From NCBI RefSeq assembly GCF_015234215.1, contig NZ_JADEKP010000007.1, positions 1 to 64,000 of the forward strand: 64,000 bases of DNA, written 5' to 3'. The notes beneath the pieces were generated by a model. The model saw nothing but the letters and a program-made list of their open reading frames with translations, was not told where the DNA came from and did not search any database. This stretch comes from Clostridium chrysemydis. GTDB taxonomy: Bacteria; Bacillota; Clostridia; Clostridiales; Clostridiaceae. The position numbers and the translations under genes are program-made. Numbering within the stretch: the first letter of the stretch is position 1; each line of letters opens with the position of its first letter. This document shows positions 17,413 to 27,066 of the stretch, in pieces.

Positions 17413-18051
17413 ATGAATTTTTTTAACGATGTAAAAGAAAAAAAGAAAAACTTAAAAAAGAAACTTAAAATTGGAGCATTAATTTTAATACCGTTTATAT
17501 CCATAATGTTAGTTATAATGTTTAGACATACATTTATGCCTACTACAGAGGACGTAATTGATAGTGTGAAAAACTTAAAAAATTATAATTCAATCGTTGA
17601 ATATACTATAAAAAATTCAAGGGGAGAATATACTAATAAGGCACATATTAATTATTGTAAAGATGAAATGAAAATAGATTTTGGTGAAGATTTAACTAAG
17701 GTCTATAAAGATGACAAAATAATTATGAAGTATAATAAAAAAGGTGAAGCTTACGAAGTAGGAAGAGATATGGATATTGTATATCCTATGGCTTTTTTAT
17801 CTGAAATTTTTAAAAGTCCTATAACTTCTATATCAGAAGGTCAAGAAGAGTGGGGAGATTTAAAATATATAAAGATAGAGTTAAACCTAGAAGGTATGAA
17901 TAAACATTTAGACAGAGCGACTCTTTATATAAATAAAAAAGATAAAACACCAATATTAATAAAAATGTTTGACGATAAGAGCAATCAAAGAGTTAATATT
18001 GAATATAGAGAGTTTAGTAAAAAGGATGTATGCAAAAGTAAAGATAGCTAG
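17413..18051 (+). CDS. GerS-related, LolA-like membrane-anchored protein
   Basis: 212 aa with a basic N-terminus, one membrane helix (about 23-42), then an outer-facing domain of beta strands starting TTEDVIDSVKNLKNY, which resembles the LolA/RseB-like fold and clostridial GerS-related proteins. GerS in C. difficile is needed for cortex hydrolysis and its gene lies beside an alanine racemase gene; here alr follows 31 bp downstream. Unlike GerS, this protein lacks a lipobox cysteine. Function is inferred only from these parallels. Confidence 0.65.
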   Translation: MNFFNDVKEKKKNLKKKLKIGALILIPFISIMLVIMFRHTFMPTTEDVIDSVKNLKNYNSIVEYTIKNSRGEYTNKAHINYCKDEMKIDFGEDLTKVYKDDKIIMKYNKKGEAYEVGRDMDIVYPMAFLSEIFKSPITSISEGQEEWGDLKYIKIELNLEGMNKHLDRATLYINKKDKTPILIKMFDDKSNQRVNIEYREFSKKDVCKSKDS

Positions 18052-18082
18052 GATATAAAAATACTAGAGTGAGGTGCACAAG

Positions 18083-19240
18083 ATGAATGGTATTAGACCA
18101 GTATGGGCTGAAATAGATGTAGATGCAATTGAAGATAATATAAAAGAAATTAAAAAGATAGTTAAAGATAAGGAGATAATAGGAGTAGTTAAAGCTGATG
18201 CTTACGGGCATGGAGCTATAGATACAGCTAGTATCCTTTTAGAAAATGGAGCAGATAGATTAGCGGTTGCAGTTATAAGTGAAGCTATAGAACTTCGCGA
18301 AAATGGAATTACTAAACCTCTAATGATATTAGGATATACTCCATTAAGTTTTAAAGAAGATTTAGTGAAATATGATATCGAACAAACAGTATTTAATTTA
18401 GAATATGCTAAAGAGTTATCGGATTTTGCTATCAAAAATAACACGAAAGCAAAGATACATATCAAAATAGATACGGGTATGGGAAGAATAGGATTTTTGC
18501 CAAACGAAGAGAGCATAGATAAAATTGAAAAGATAAGCAAATTACAGGGAATAGAAATTATAGGTCTATTTACACATTTTTCAACAGCAGATGAAGAGGA
18601 TAAAGAATATACTAAATTACAAGTTGAAAAATATAAAAAAATAGTAGACGAATTAGATAAAAGAGGGGTAAACACAGGGATAAAACATGTATCAAATAGT
18701 GCAGCTATAATTGATTTAGAAGAGTACTATTTCGATGCTGTTAGGCCAGGGATAATACTTTATGGTTATTATCCATCAAATGAAGTTAAAAAAGATAAAA
18801 TAAAAATAAGGCCAGCATTAACATTAAAAAGTAATATAATTCATTTAAAAACTGTTGAAGAGGGGACTTACATAAGTTACGGAAGAAGTTACGTAACCGA
18901 AGGAAAGAGAACTATTGCAACATTACCTATAGGATATGCAGATGGATATACTAGACTCCTTAACGGAAAAGCTAAGGTTATAATAAGAGGTAAATTAGCA
19001 CCTGTAGTAGGAAAGATATGCATGGATCAATGCATGGTAGATGTTACTGATATAGATGGAGTTTCAGTTGGAGACGAAGTTATACTTTTAGGGAAAGATG
19101 GTAACATTAAAAATGATGCTGATGACTTAGCTAAGATGTTAGGTACTATAAATTATGAAATTATATGTATGATTGGAAGAAGGGTTCCAAGAGTCTACAA
19201 ACATAATGGAAAAGTGATTAAAACAAGAAATTATGTCTAA
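18083..19240 (+). CDS. alr: Alanine racemase
   Basis: 385 aa with the fold type III PLP signature: [10 protein letters not shown] with the PLP lysine K37, and the catalytic Tyr in [10 protein letters not shown], then [13 protein letters not shown] and [13 protein letters not shown]. It makes D-alanine for peptidoglycan. The ATG at 18083 follows GAGGTG (18071-18076); the GTG at 18074 lies inside that site. The next genes are ndoAI-ndoA, the same order as in Bacillus. Confidence 0.96.
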   Translation: MNGIRPVWAEIDVDAIEDNIKEIKKIVKDKEIIGVVKADAYGHGAIDTASILLENGADRLAVAVISEAIELRENGITKPLMILGYTPLSFKEDLVKYDIEQTVFNLEYAKELSDFAIKNNTKAKIHIKIDTGMGRIGFLPNEESIDKIEKISKLQGIEIIGLFTHFSTADEEDKEYTKLQVEKYKKIVDELDKRGVNTGIKHVSNSAAIIDLEEYYFDAVRPGIILYGYYPSNEVKKDKIKIRPALTLKSNIIHLKTVEEGTYISYGRSYVTEGKRTIATLPIGYADGYTRLLNGKAKVIIRGKLAPVVGKICMDQCMVDVTDIDGVSVGDEVILLGKDGNIKNDADDLAKMLGTINYEIICMIGRRVPRVYKHNGKVIKTRNYV

Positions 19241-19265
19241 AATCCAAAGAAAAAATACAAATACT

Positions 19266-19295
19266 TTGACAGAATGATGTTAAAATATATATAAT
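19266..19295 (+). promoter_or_regulatory. Promoter of the ndoAI-ndoA operon
   Basis: TTGACA (19266-19271), an 18-bp spacer and TATAAT (19290-19295), both hexamers consensus, about 40 bp before the antitoxin start. It lets the toxin-antitoxin pair be transcribed independently of alr. Confidence 0.65.
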
Positions 19296-19336
19296 TTAAA
19301 TATACATAATTCTGTAGTATTATAGGAGGAATTATC

Positions 19337-19564
19337 ATGGCATGTCAGGTAGTTGTAAAAAAATTTAACGAATTTAAAAAATCTAGTAAATATAATAGCG
19401 ATAATGTAATATTATATATTAATGACACATTAAGTGACGAGACTATAGAATTAATGAGACAAGGATATGAAGAAATGTCTTTAATTAATTTAGAACTAGC
19501 CTCAATGACAGAAAATGAATTAAATGATGTTAATGAATATGAGACATGGCTGTGCGGAGAGTGA
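19337..19564 (+). CDS. NdoAI-like antitoxin (ribbon-helix-helix type)
   Basis: A 75-aa protein directly before the MazF-type toxin, in the position of NdoAI/Endo[25 protein letters not shown] resembles its helix and toxin-binding tail; the N-terminal [13 protein letters not shown] is less typical of a DNA-binding ribbon. It has an AGGAGG site and ends 8 nt before the toxin. The role follows mainly from synteny. Confidence 0.8.
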   Translation: MACQVVVKKFNEFKKSSKYNSDNVILYINDTLSDETIELMRQGYEEMSLINLELASMTENELNDVNEYETWLCGE

Positions 19565-19572
19565 TAATTCTA

Positions 19573-19935
19573 ATGACTACTATGTTAGTAAAAAGAGGGG
19601 ATATATTCTATGCTGACTTAAGTCCTGTTATAGGGTCGGAACAAGGCGGAATTAGACCTGTTATAATTATTCAAAATGATATTGGAAATAGATATAGTCC
19701 AACAGTTATAGTAGCGGCTATAACTTCTCAGATAAATAAAGCAAAATTACCTACTCACGTTGAAATTTCATCAGAGGAGTATGGTCTTAACCGCGATTCT
19801 GTAGTTCTTTTAGAGCAAGTTAGAACTTTAGATAAAAAAAGGCTTAAAGAGAAAATTGGACATATGACAGACGACGATATGAAAAAGGTCAATAGATCTC
19901 TATTGATAAGTTTAAATTTAAATATAGCAAATTAA
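19573..19935 (+). CDS. ndoA: MazF-family endoribonuclease toxin NdoA
   Basis: A 120-aa protein nearly colinear with B. subtilis Ndo[33 protein letters not shown], then [18 protein letters not shown] and [12 protein letters not shown]. It cleaves single-stranded mRNA at specific sites and is held inactive by the antitoxin encoded just upstream. I chose the ATG at 19573, preceded by GGAGAGTGA; the ATG at 19582 is a close alternative. A terminator follows. Confidence 0.93.
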   Translation: MTTMLVKRGDIFYADLSPVIGSEQGGIRPVIIIQNDIGNRYSPTVIVAAITSQINKAKLPTHVEISSEEYGLNRDSVVLLEQVRTLDKKRLKEKIGHMTDDDMKKVNRSLLISLNLNIAN

Positions 19936-19944
19936 TATTTAGTA

Positions 19945-19985
19945 AAATAAGCCAAGCTTTTTTAAAAAGTTTGGCTTATTTTTTT
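19945..19985 (+). terminator. Terminator after ndoA
   Basis: AAATAAGCCAA pairs with TTGGCTTATTT, with inner AAGCTT/AAAAAGT pairing, followed by a T run. Confidence 0.85.
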
Positions 19986-20189
19986 ATGGTTATTTAAATG
20001 TTTACAAAAAACTAAAAAAGTTTAAGTATGCTATCTTTTTTTAGAAATAGTATTGTATGAACCTTAAAATTTTAGGGGAAAATGTATACAGTGGATTTAA
20101 AAGATATGTAGATTAATGAAGAAGCTTAAGTAAACGTATTAAATAGTGTATGCTATTTAATTATATATGATTACTATTTAATTCGAAAT

Positions 20190-20218
20190 TTGTTAATAGT
20201 GTATACAAAGTTTAAAAT
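20190..20218 (+). promoter_or_regulatory. Possible transketolase promoter
   Basis: TTGTTA (20190-20195), 17 bp, TAAAAT (20213-20218), about 90 bp before the transketolase start. The motif TGTATAC occurs in the spacer and again near 20084. The rest of the 19986-20309 gap is AT-rich with no ORF and no other structure I can support. Confidence 0.35.
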
Positions 20219-20309
20219 TTATGATAGAATTACAAATGAAAAAAACGGCAATTATTAATCTAGAAATCTAATTACGAATTATATTGTTAAAGCTAGGAGG
20301 ATATTAATA

Positions 20310-21134
20310 ATGAAAATGAATAAACAAGAGCTAATGGAACAAGCTAAAATTATTAGAAAAGATATAGTTGAAATGTTAACAGAATCAGCTTCAGGGCATC
20401 CAGGTGGATCTTTATCAGCGGCTGATATAGTTACAACTTTATTCTTTAACGAAATGAATATAGACCCTAAAAATCCTAAGATGGAAGAAAGAGATAGATT
20501 CGTTCTTTCAAAAGGACACGCTGCACCAGTTTTATATAGTGCATTAGCTAGAAGAGGATTCTTTGATCCAGCAGAACTTAAAACATTAAGAAAGTTCGGA
20601 TCAAACTTACAAGGACATCCAAACATGAATGATCTTCCAGGAATAGATATGTCAACAGGATCATTAGGTCAAGGAATTTCAGTTGCAGTTGGAATGGCTT
20701 TAGCTGGAAAAGTTGATAACAAATCATATAGAGTATATTCAGTATTAGGAGACGGTGAGCTTGAAGAAGGTCAAGTTTGGGAAGCTGCTATGGCTGGAGC
20801 TCATTACAAATTAGATAATTTAACAATTTTCATAGATTTCAATGGATTACAAATAGATGGAGATATAACAAAAGTTATGAACCCTTCTCCAATAGATAAA
20901 AAATTCGAAGCATTCGGATGGAATGTATTAGTTATAGATGGACACAACTATGACGAAATACTAGAAGCTATAGAAAAAGCTAAAAATCATAAAGGTCAGC
21001 CTACTGCAATAGTTTGTAAAACTGTTAAAGGTAAAGGTGTTTCATTTATGGAAAACCAAGCAGGATGGCATGGAGCTGCACCAACTAAAGAACAATGTGC
21101 ACAAGCAATAGCTGAGATTGGAGGAAACAAATAA
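20310..21134 (+). CDS. Transketolase, N-terminal (TPP-binding) subunit
   Basis: The 274-aa subunit carries the thiamine-diphosphate domain: HPGGSLSAADI, LSKGHAAPVLYSAL, then the GDGELEEGQVWEAAMAG to FNGLQIDG TPP motif. In many anaerobes transketolase is split into two proteins; the second half starts at 21134, overlapping the stop codon by one base (TAATG). Together they transfer two-carbon ketol units in the pentose phosphate pathway. AGGAGG at 20295-20300. Confidence 0.94.
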   Translation: MKMNKQELMEQAKIIRKDIVEMLTESASGHPGGSLSAADIVTTLFFNEMNIDPKNPKMEERDRFVLSKGHAAPVLYSALARRGFFDPAELKTLRKFGSNLQGHPNMNDLPGIDMSTGSLGQGISVAVGMALAGKVDNKSYRVYSVLGDGELEEGQVWEAAMAGAHYKLDNLTIFIDFNGLQIDGDITKVMNPSPIDKKFEAFGWNVLVIDGHNYDEILEAIEKAKNHKGQPTAIVCKTVKGKGVSFMENQAGWHGAAPTKEQCAQAIAEIGGNK

Positions 21135-22075
21135 TGAGTAAACAAGCAACAAGAGAAGCATATGGATTAGCATTAAAAGAATTAGCAGTATTAAATGATA
21201 AAGTAGTAGTTTTAGATGCGGACCTTTCAAAGTCAACTAAAACAGCAGAATTCAAAAGTGTTGCAGAAGATAGATTCTTCAACATGGGGATAGCAGAAGC
21301 TAATATGATGGGAGTTGCAGCAGGTATGTCAACTTGTGGGAAAATCCCATTTGTAAGTACTTTTGCAATGTTTGCAGCAGGTAGAGCATTTGAGCAAATA
21401 AGAAACTCAATTTGTTATCCAAGACTAAACGTTAAAGTTTGCGCAACTCACGCAGGTTTAACAGTTGGTGAAGATGGAGCATCTCACCAAGCTATAGAAG
21501 ATATTTCACTTATGAGAAGTATACCAAACATGACAGTTATAAATCCTTCAGACGGAGTTGAAGCTATAGCTGCAATAAAAGCTGTTGCTGAAATGAACGG
21601 ACCTTGTTATGTAAGACTTGGAAGAGCAGCAGTTAATATAATAAACGATAGACCAGAATACAAATTCGAAATCGGAAAAGGTGTTACTTTAAAAGAAGGT
21701 AACGATGTTACATTAATAGCTACAGGAATAATGGTTGATGCAGCTTTAGAAGCAGCAGAAATCTTAGCTAAAGATGGAATAAATGCAAGAGTTATAAACA
21801 TCCACACTATCAAACCTTTAGATAACGAATTAGTTTTAAAAGCTGCAAAAGAAACTGGTGTTATAGTAACAGCAGAAGAACACAGCATAATCGGAGGACT
21901 TGGTTCAGCAGTTGCTGAAGTAGTTTCAGAAGAATGCCCAGTTCCAGTTTTAAGAGTTGGAGTTAAGGATGTATTTGGAGAAAGTGGAAAGCCTGACGAG
22001 TTATTAAAAGCTTATGGATTAACAGGGGCTGATATAGCAGAAAAAGCTAAAAAAGCAGTAAATATGAAAAAATAA
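21134..22075 (+). CDS. Transketolase, C-terminal subunit
   Basis: The 313-aa subunit has the pyrimidine-binding domain (VVVLDADLSKSTKTAEF, FNMGIAEANMMGVAAGM, where Glu assists TPP, FVSTFAMFAAGRAFEQIRNS, CATHAGLTVGEDGASHQ) and the C-terminal domain (INIHTIKPLD, TAEEHSIIGGLGSAVAEV). It pairs with the preceding N-terminal subunit, with which it is translationally coupled. A terminator follows. Confidence 0.94.
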   Translation: MSKQATREAYGLALKELAVLNDKVVVLDADLSKSTKTAEFKSVAEDRFFNMGIAEANMMGVAAGMSTCGKIPFVSTFAMFAAGRAFEQIRNSICYPRLNVKVCATHAGLTVGEDGASHQAIEDISLMRSIPNMTVINPSDGVEAIAAIKAVAEMNGPCYVRLGRAAVNIINDRPEYKFEIGKGVTLKEGNDVTLIATGIMVDAALEAAEILAKDGINARVINIHTIKPLDNELVLKAAKETGVIVTAEEHSIIGGLGSAVAEVVSEECPVPVLRVGVKDVFGESGKPDELLKAYGLTGADIAEKAKKAVNMKK

Positions 22076-22099
22076 TAGCAAAAATTACAATAAATGTGA

Positions 22100-22138
22100 T
22101 ATAACAGTATAGAGGGGATCTATACTGTTATTTTTTTA
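22100..22138 (+). terminator. Terminator after the transketolase genes
   Basis: ATAACAGTATAGA (22101-22113) pairs with TCTATACTGTTAT (22119-22131), followed by TTTTTT. Confidence 0.88.
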
Positions 22139-22177
22139 TGCAAAAAAATATCTTAAAATTAAATAGCGGAGGGGAAA

Positions 22178-23020
22178 ATGAAAAAGTTTAAAGAGTATGG
22201 GATAATAACTTTTGGGATTTTTTTAGTTAGTATAGCTATACAGTATTTTTATGTTCCAAATAATATTACTGGTGGCGGAGTAACTGGAATAGCATTAGTT
22301 ATAAATCATTATATACCGGGTGCAAATCTAGGAATTCTTATGGGGATAATGAATATATTTCTTTTTATCTTAGCTTTTATGGTTATAGGAAGTAGCTTTG
22401 GAGGAAAGACAATATATGCAGCTATGGGACTTTCTTTTATGAACTGGTTTTCAGAAGAGTTTATAAAACCTGTTGGGATTTTAAATAATCCGATGCTTGC
22501 AACTATTGCAGGGAGTATTTTACTTGGAGTAGGACTTGGAGTTGTCTTTACTCAAAATGCATCTACAGGTGGAACAGATATAATAGCAAAAATCCTAAAC
22601 AAATTTCTCCATATTAATATGGGAAAAGGGATGCAGATGGTTGACATAATTGTTGTTTTGTTTAGTGGATTAACTTTCGGTGTAGAAAAAGGGATCTATG
22701 CTGCAATTTGTGTTCTTATAAATGGAATAGTAATTGATAAAGTTATTTCGGGAACATCTATATGTCATCAAGTAGTTATATTTACTCAAAATACGGATTT
22801 GATTAAAAACTATATTTTAAAAGAAATAGATAGAGGATGTACTGTCTTTAATGGAAAAGGCGGTTATACAAACGAAAAAAAAGATGTAATATACTGTGTC
22901 TTAGGTCGTTCTCAACTTATAAAAGTGAAAATTTTTATAAAAGATAATGATAAAGATGCATTCGTTATTGTTAATGAAGCACATGATGTACTAGGAAAAG
23001 GATTTGGAAAGATTGAATAA
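22178..23020 (+). CDS. YitT-family membrane protein (first of two)
   Basis: 280 aa: about five membrane helices forming the YitT (DUF161) domain, with NITGGGVTGIALVINHYIPG and QNASTGGTDIIAKILNKFLHINMGKG typical of the family, then a soluble C-terminal DUF2179 domain (CTVFNGKGGYTNEKKDVIYCVLGRSQL). Function unknown; some YitT members are proposed transporters. A paralogue follows 82 bp downstream in the same direction. Confidence 0.85.
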   Translation: MKKFKEYGIITFGIFLVSIAIQYFYVPNNITGGGVTGIALVINHYIPGANLGILMGIMNIFLFILAFMVIGSSFGGKTIYAAMGLSFMNWFSEEFIKPVGILNNPMLATIAGSILLGVGLGVVFTQNASTGGTDIIAKILNKFLHINMGKGMQMVDIIVVLFSGLTFGVEKGIYAAICVLINGIVIDKVISGTSICHQVVIFTQNTDLIKNYILKEIDRGCTVFNGKGGYTNEKKDVIYCVLGRSQLIKVKIFIKDNDKDAFVIVNEAHDVLGKGFGKIE

Positions 23021-23102
23021 AATTGTTGAATAATGCAATTAGAAGAGAGGTATCATAATAGTATAAAATAGAGGATAGAATATAATTTGGGGGTGCTTAC
23101 GT

Positions 23103-23957
23103 ATGAATAAAAAAATTTTAAAAGAGTATTCATTAATAACATTTGGGATAATTTTAGTTGCAATTTCTGTGGAGTATTTTTTTGCGCCTAACGAACTTGC
23201 AGCAGGAGGGGTAACAGGTCTTGCGATTGTAGTAGATGACTTTTTTCCGGGTGTTGGAGTAGGTACGTTAACCTTAATTATAAACGCGGTTCTATTTGTT
23301 GCTGCATTTTTGTTTATTGACGGTAATTTTGGAGGTAAAACAATTTATGCAAGTCTTATGTTATCAGTAGTTATGTGGATTATAGAAAAATGGTTTAATC
23401 CATATGCAATTACTACTGATTTAATAATTGCTACTATTTTTGGTACTTTAATTTCAGCTATAGGAATGGCTATTGTATTTAATAACAACGCTTCAACAGG
23501 AGGGACTGATATCTTAGCAAAGATTATGAATAAGTTTCTTCATTTAGATATAGGAAAATCACTTTTAATAGTAGATTTTGTTATAACTTTAGCTGGCGCT
23601 TATGTATTTGGTTTAGATAAAGGTTTTTATTCAATGCTTAGTGTAATAATTTTAGGAATATCAGTAGATAAAATAATAGAAGGCTTTAATACTTCAAAAC
23701 AAGTTATGATTATAAGTAATACTCCAGATGCTGTAAATAAATTTATAATAGAAGAGCTTAAAAGAAGTTCAACTTTTATAAAGGGATTTGGAGGTTATAA
23801 AAAAGAAGACAATTATATAATTTATACTATATTAAATAGGAATGAATTTATAAAACTTAAAAATCATATTCGCTCAGTCGACCCTAGAGCGTTTATAACA
23901 GTAGGTGAAGTTCACGAAGTTTTAGGTGAAGGTTTTAAAGACATAAATAAAGATTAA
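23103..23957 (+). CDS. YitT-family membrane protein (second of two)
   Basis: 284 aa with the same layout as its upstream neighbour: membrane domain with ELAAGGVTGLAIVVDDFFPG and NNASTGGTDILAKIMNKFLHLDIGKS, then DUF2179 (FIKGFGGYKKEDNYIIYTILNRNEFIKL). The two proteins are clearly homologous, so this is a tandem duplication with substantial divergence. GGGGGTGC precedes the ATG. Confidence 0.85.
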   Translation: MNKKILKEYSLITFGIILVAISVEYFFAPNELAAGGVTGLAIVVDDFFPGVGVGTLTLIINAVLFVAAFLFIDGNFGGKTIYASLMLSVVMWIIEKWFNPYAITTDLIIATIFGTLISAIGMAIVFNNNASTGGTDILAKIMNKFLHLDIGKSLLIVDFVITLAGAYVFGLDKGFYSMLSVIILGISVDKIIEGFNTSKQVMIISNTPDAVNKFIIEELKRSSTFIKGFGGYKKEDNYIIYTILNRNEFIKLKNHIRSVDPRAFITVGEVHEVLGEGFKDINKD

Positions 23958-24094
23958 AATCTAAAATTTACCTTTTTAGGACTAAAATTTAATAAATTCT
24001 TATATAATATATGTTAAAACTTGTGATATAATGTAAAAGTACAATGGACAAGGGGTTTATAGTTAATGTCCAAGGACGTAAGGAGTGTAAAATA

Positions 24095-24781
24095 ATGATA
24101 GAATTTAAAAATGTATCTAAGATATATGATAATAATGTAAAAGCTCTATCAGATGTAAATGTCAAAATAGAAGCAGGAGAATTCGTGTTTTTAGTTGGAC
24201 CTTCAGGAGCTGGTAAATCAACATTAATTAAAATGCTATTAAAAGAAGTAGAACCTACAACAGGTCAAATAGAGGTTGCTGGAAAAGATTTAGCAAAAAT
24301 CACAAGAAAGCAAACACCTTATTATAGAAGAAAAATAGGTATGGTTTTCCAAGATTTCAGACTAATACCTACATTAAACGTATATGAAAATGTTGCATTT
24401 GCAATGAAGGTTGTTGAAGCATCACCAAAAGAAATAAGAAGAAGAGTACCAATGGTTTTATCACTAGTTGGTTTATCACACAAATATAAAATGTTCCCAA
24501 GTGAGCTTTCAGGGGGAGAACAACAAAGGGTTTCTTTAGCAAGAGCTATAGTTAACAATCCATCGGTTCTTATCTGTGATGAGCCTACAGGTAACTTAGA
24601 CCCAGAGACTTCAAATGAAATCATGGATCTACTAGATGATATCAATAAGGCAGGAACAACTGTACTTATGGCAACACATGCTAAAGAGATAGTTGATGAC
24701 ATGAAGAAGAGAGTTATAGCAATCGAAAAAGGTGAAATTGCTAGAGATGTTAAGAGAGGTGGTTACGAAGATGAAAATTAA
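24095..24781 (+). CDS. ftsE: Cell-division ABC transporter ATPase FtsE
   Basis: 228 aa with Walker A GPSGAGKST, Q-loop, signature LSGGEQQRVSLARAI and Walker B VLICDEPTGNLD, and the FtsE-type start MIEFKNVSKIYDNNVKALSDV. With FtsX it drives activation of peptidoglycan hydrolases. The ATG at 24095 follows AAGGAG (24080-24085); the frame opens earlier at 24044 but without that spacing. It overlaps ftsX by 11 bp. Confidence 0.95.
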   Translation: MIEFKNVSKIYDNNVKALSDVNVKIEAGEFVFLVGPSGAGKSTLIKMLLKEVEPTTGQIEVAGKDLAKITRKQTPYYRRKIGMVFQDFRLIPTLNVYENVAFAMKVVEASPKEIRRRVPMVLSLVGLSHKYKMFPSELSGGEQQRVSLARAIVNNPSVLICDEPTGNLDPETSNEIMDLLDDINKAGTTVLMATHAKEIVDDMKKRVIAIEKGEIARDVKRGGYEDEN

Positions 24782-25661
24782 TACGGTTAATCATTTTATT
24801 TCTGACGCCTTAAAAAGTTTAAAGAGAAATAAAACAATCTGTTTTGCATCAGTGCTTACAGTTCTTATAACTTTCTTTGTACTAGGAGCATTCTTATTAG
24901 TGACAAAGAACGTTGGATTAGCGTTAGATGACATACAATCAAAAGTAGAATTAAAAGTATTCTTAAAAGATGATATTAAACTTATCGAGCAAAGAGAAGT
25001 TGAAATAAAATTAAATGAATTAGATGGTGTTCAAGAAGTTGTTTATGAATCAAAAGAAGATGCATTTAAAAACTTCCAAGATGCTACAAAAGAAAACAAG
25101 GGATTATTAGAAGGGTATAGTTTAGATAAAAACCCATTCCCAGCATCATTTGTAGTTAAATTAAAAGATCCATCATATGCTAAAGCAATAACAGATGCAA
25201 TTCAAAATATGCCTGGAGTTGAAAGCATAGGTAACCAACAAGACTTAATTAAAACAATAACTAAATTAGTTAACATAGTAAAAATTATAGGATTTGGATT
25301 ATTCGTAATACTAGTAGGTGTTGCAATATTCTTAATTATGAATACAACAAAACTTACAGTTTACTCAAGAAGAAGAGAGATTGGAATTATGAAGTTTGTC
25401 GGTGCTACTGACTGGTTCATAAGATGGCCTTTCATAATCGAGGGTATGATAATAGGTTTAGTTGGATCACTTTTAGCAGTAATAGTTGTTTTAGGTGGAT
25501 ACAACATGTTCTATTCTTGGATAGTTGATAAGGTATTAATTATTAACTTAGCACCAATATCATATGTATATACAACTATGTTATGGCAATTCGCTTTAGG
25601 TGGATTAGTTGTAGGTGGAGTTGCAAGTTACGCTTCACTTAGAAAGTTCTTAATTGTATAA
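24771..25661 (+). CDS. ftsX: Cell-division ABC transporter permease FtsX
   Basis: 296 aa with four membrane helices (about 22-44, 170-195, 220-245, 265-290) and a large extracellular loop after the first, the standard FtsX plan. TTKLTVYSRRREIGIMKFVGATDWFIRWPF is the conserved cytoplasmic segment. The ATG at 24771 follows GAGGTGG and gives the usual N-terminus; the frame extends back to 24732 inside ftsE. A terminator follows. Confidence 0.95.
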   Translation: MKINTVNHFISDALKSLKRNKTICFASVLTVLITFFVLGAFLLVTKNVGLALDDIQSKVELKVFLKDDIKLIEQREVEIKLNELDGVQEVVYESKEDAFKNFQDATKENKGLLEGYSLDKNPFPASFVVKLKDPSYAKAITDAIQNMPGVESIGNQQDLIKTITKLVNIVKIIGFGLFVILVGVAIFLIMNTTKLTVYSRRREIGIMKFVGATDWFIRWPFIIEGMIIGLVGSLLAVIVVLGGYNMFYSWIVDKVLIINLAPISYVYTTMLWQFALGGLVVGGVASYASLRKFLIV

Positions 25662-25696
25662 AAAATATTTAATTGAATAGAATATAAAAGAGTATA

Positions 25697-25735
25697 TAAA
25701 CTCAGCAGTATTTTCTGCTGAGTTTAATTTTTAAA
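25697..25735 (+). terminator. Terminator after ftsX
   Basis: AAACTCAGCAG (25698-25708) pairs with CTGCTGAGTTT (25715-25725), followed by AATTTTT. Confidence 0.85.
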
Positions 25736-25795
25736 AAAATATATTATCCAAACTAGCAATTATGTTAAAATGTGGTTTAAGAGGGAGTTGGTTAA

Positions 25796-27040
25796 ATGAA
25801 AAATAACGAAAAAAGAAGATATCTCTTTCCATTACTATTAAGTCTATTAGTTATAGTAATTATCTTTGTTAGCTTTTACTTAGGTAATAAAGCAGCACTT
25901 AACGGATTAGTTCTAGGAAAGACGAATTTGAAAGTTCAAGGAGAACTTGGTGAAATTAAAGATACAGAAAAATATAATAAATTACTTACTGTAAGAGATG
26001 CAATTTATAAAAATTATGATGGTAATATAGATGATAATAAACTTTTAGACGGTGCTATAAAAGGAATGACTGAAGCTGTAGGCGATAAATATACAGTTTA
26101 TATGAATGAAGAAGATTACAAAGAATTCAACAAAGAACATTCTGGTGAATTTATGGGAATTGGAGTTATGATTTCTCCTAAAGAAGGAGTGACTGAGATA
26201 GCATCAGTAGTTGAAGGTTCTCCAGCTGAGAAATCAGGATTAAAGTCTGGAGATATAATTGTTAAGATTAATGGAGAAACTATAAAAGATGACACAGAGA
26301 AGGCAGCAAATTTAATCAAAGGAAAAAGAGGTGAGGAAGTAACTTTAACTATAAGAAGAAAAGGTGAAAAATCAGATTTTGATGTTAAGATAAAAAGAGA
26401 TATTATTAAAACTGACTCTGTAAAAGGTGAAATTATAGATGGAAATATAGGGTATATAAGACTTTCTACTTTTGCAAAAGAAGGAGTAGGAAACGAATTT
26501 ATAGAAGAAGTAAATAAATTATCTGGAAAAGGTATGAAAGGAATGATTTTAGATTTAAGAGGAAATCCAGGAGGATTTTTAAGTGAAGCTGTAAAAATAG
26601 CATCACAATTCATACCTAAAGGTGAAACTATAACGTATACTATAGATAAGTACGATAATAAATCATACGAAAAATCTATAGGCGATGGAAGACTTAACAA
26701 AATGCCTGTAGTGTTACTTGTAGATAAAGGTAGTGCATCAGCATCTGAACTTTTAACTATGGCACTTAGAGATTATAAAATTGCAACTATAGTTGGAACT
26801 AACACTTATGGAAAAGGTGTAGTTCAAGCACCTATAGAATTTAAAGATGGAAGTGCTTTAAAAGTTACAATTTCAAGATATTATTCTCCTAACGGATTAA
26901 ATATAAACGAAAAAGGAATAGAACCAGATGTTAAAGTTGAGCTTTCTGAAGAGTTTTTAAATAAACCTTATAATAGAAAAGACGATCCTCAATTTAACGA
27001 GGCACTAAAAATCATGAAAAAAGATCTACACGATAAATAA
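25796..27040 (+). CDS. C-terminal processing peptidase (S41, CtpA/CtpB-like)
   Basis: 414 aa: N-terminal membrane anchor (about 9-28), PDZ domain (about 105-190, GIGVMISPKEGVTEI to GLKSGDIIVKINGE) and S41 protease core. The catalytic pair is S315 in GSASASE and K340 in TYGKGVVQ, 25 residues apart as in B. subtilis CtpB. In Bacillus ctpB lies between ftsEX and minJ, the same order as here; CtpB there cleaves SpoIVFA during sporulation. Substrate here unknown. Confidence 0.93.
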   Translation: MKNNEKRRYLFPLLLSLLVIVIIFVSFYLGNKAALNGLVLGKTNLKVQGELGEIKDTEKYNKLLTVRDAIYKNYDGNIDDNKLLDGAIKGMTEAVGDKYTVYMNEEDYKEFNKEHSGEFMGIGVMISPKEGVTEIASVVEGSPAEKSGLKSGDIIVKINGETIKDDTEKAANLIKGKRGEEVTLTIRRKGEKSDFDVKIKRDIIKTDSVKGEIIDGNIGYIRLSTFAKEGVGNEFIEEVNKLSGKGMKGMILDLRGNPGGFLSEAVKIASQFIPKGETITYTIDKYDNKSYEKSIGDGRLNKMPVVLLVDKGSASASELLTMALRDYKIATIVGTNTYGKGVVQAPIEFKDGSALKVTISRYYSPNGLNINEKGIEPDVKVELSEEFLNKPYNRKDDPQFNEALKIMKKDLHDK

Positions 27041-27066
27041 CTAATTAAATTTAAGGAGGCTAAGTA

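Noticed and set aside
22178-23957. Recent duplication of the two YitT genes by a mobile element
   Set aside because: The proteins are clearly diverged and no repeats or transposase flank them; tandem YitT genes are ordinary in Firmicutes.
26116-26700. Long antisense ORFs such as 194 aa opposite the ctp protease gene, 176 aa opposite the PDZ gene and 157 aa opposite alr
   Set aside because: They lie inside strongly supported genes, lack ribosome sites and family features, and arise from the codon bias of the sense strand.
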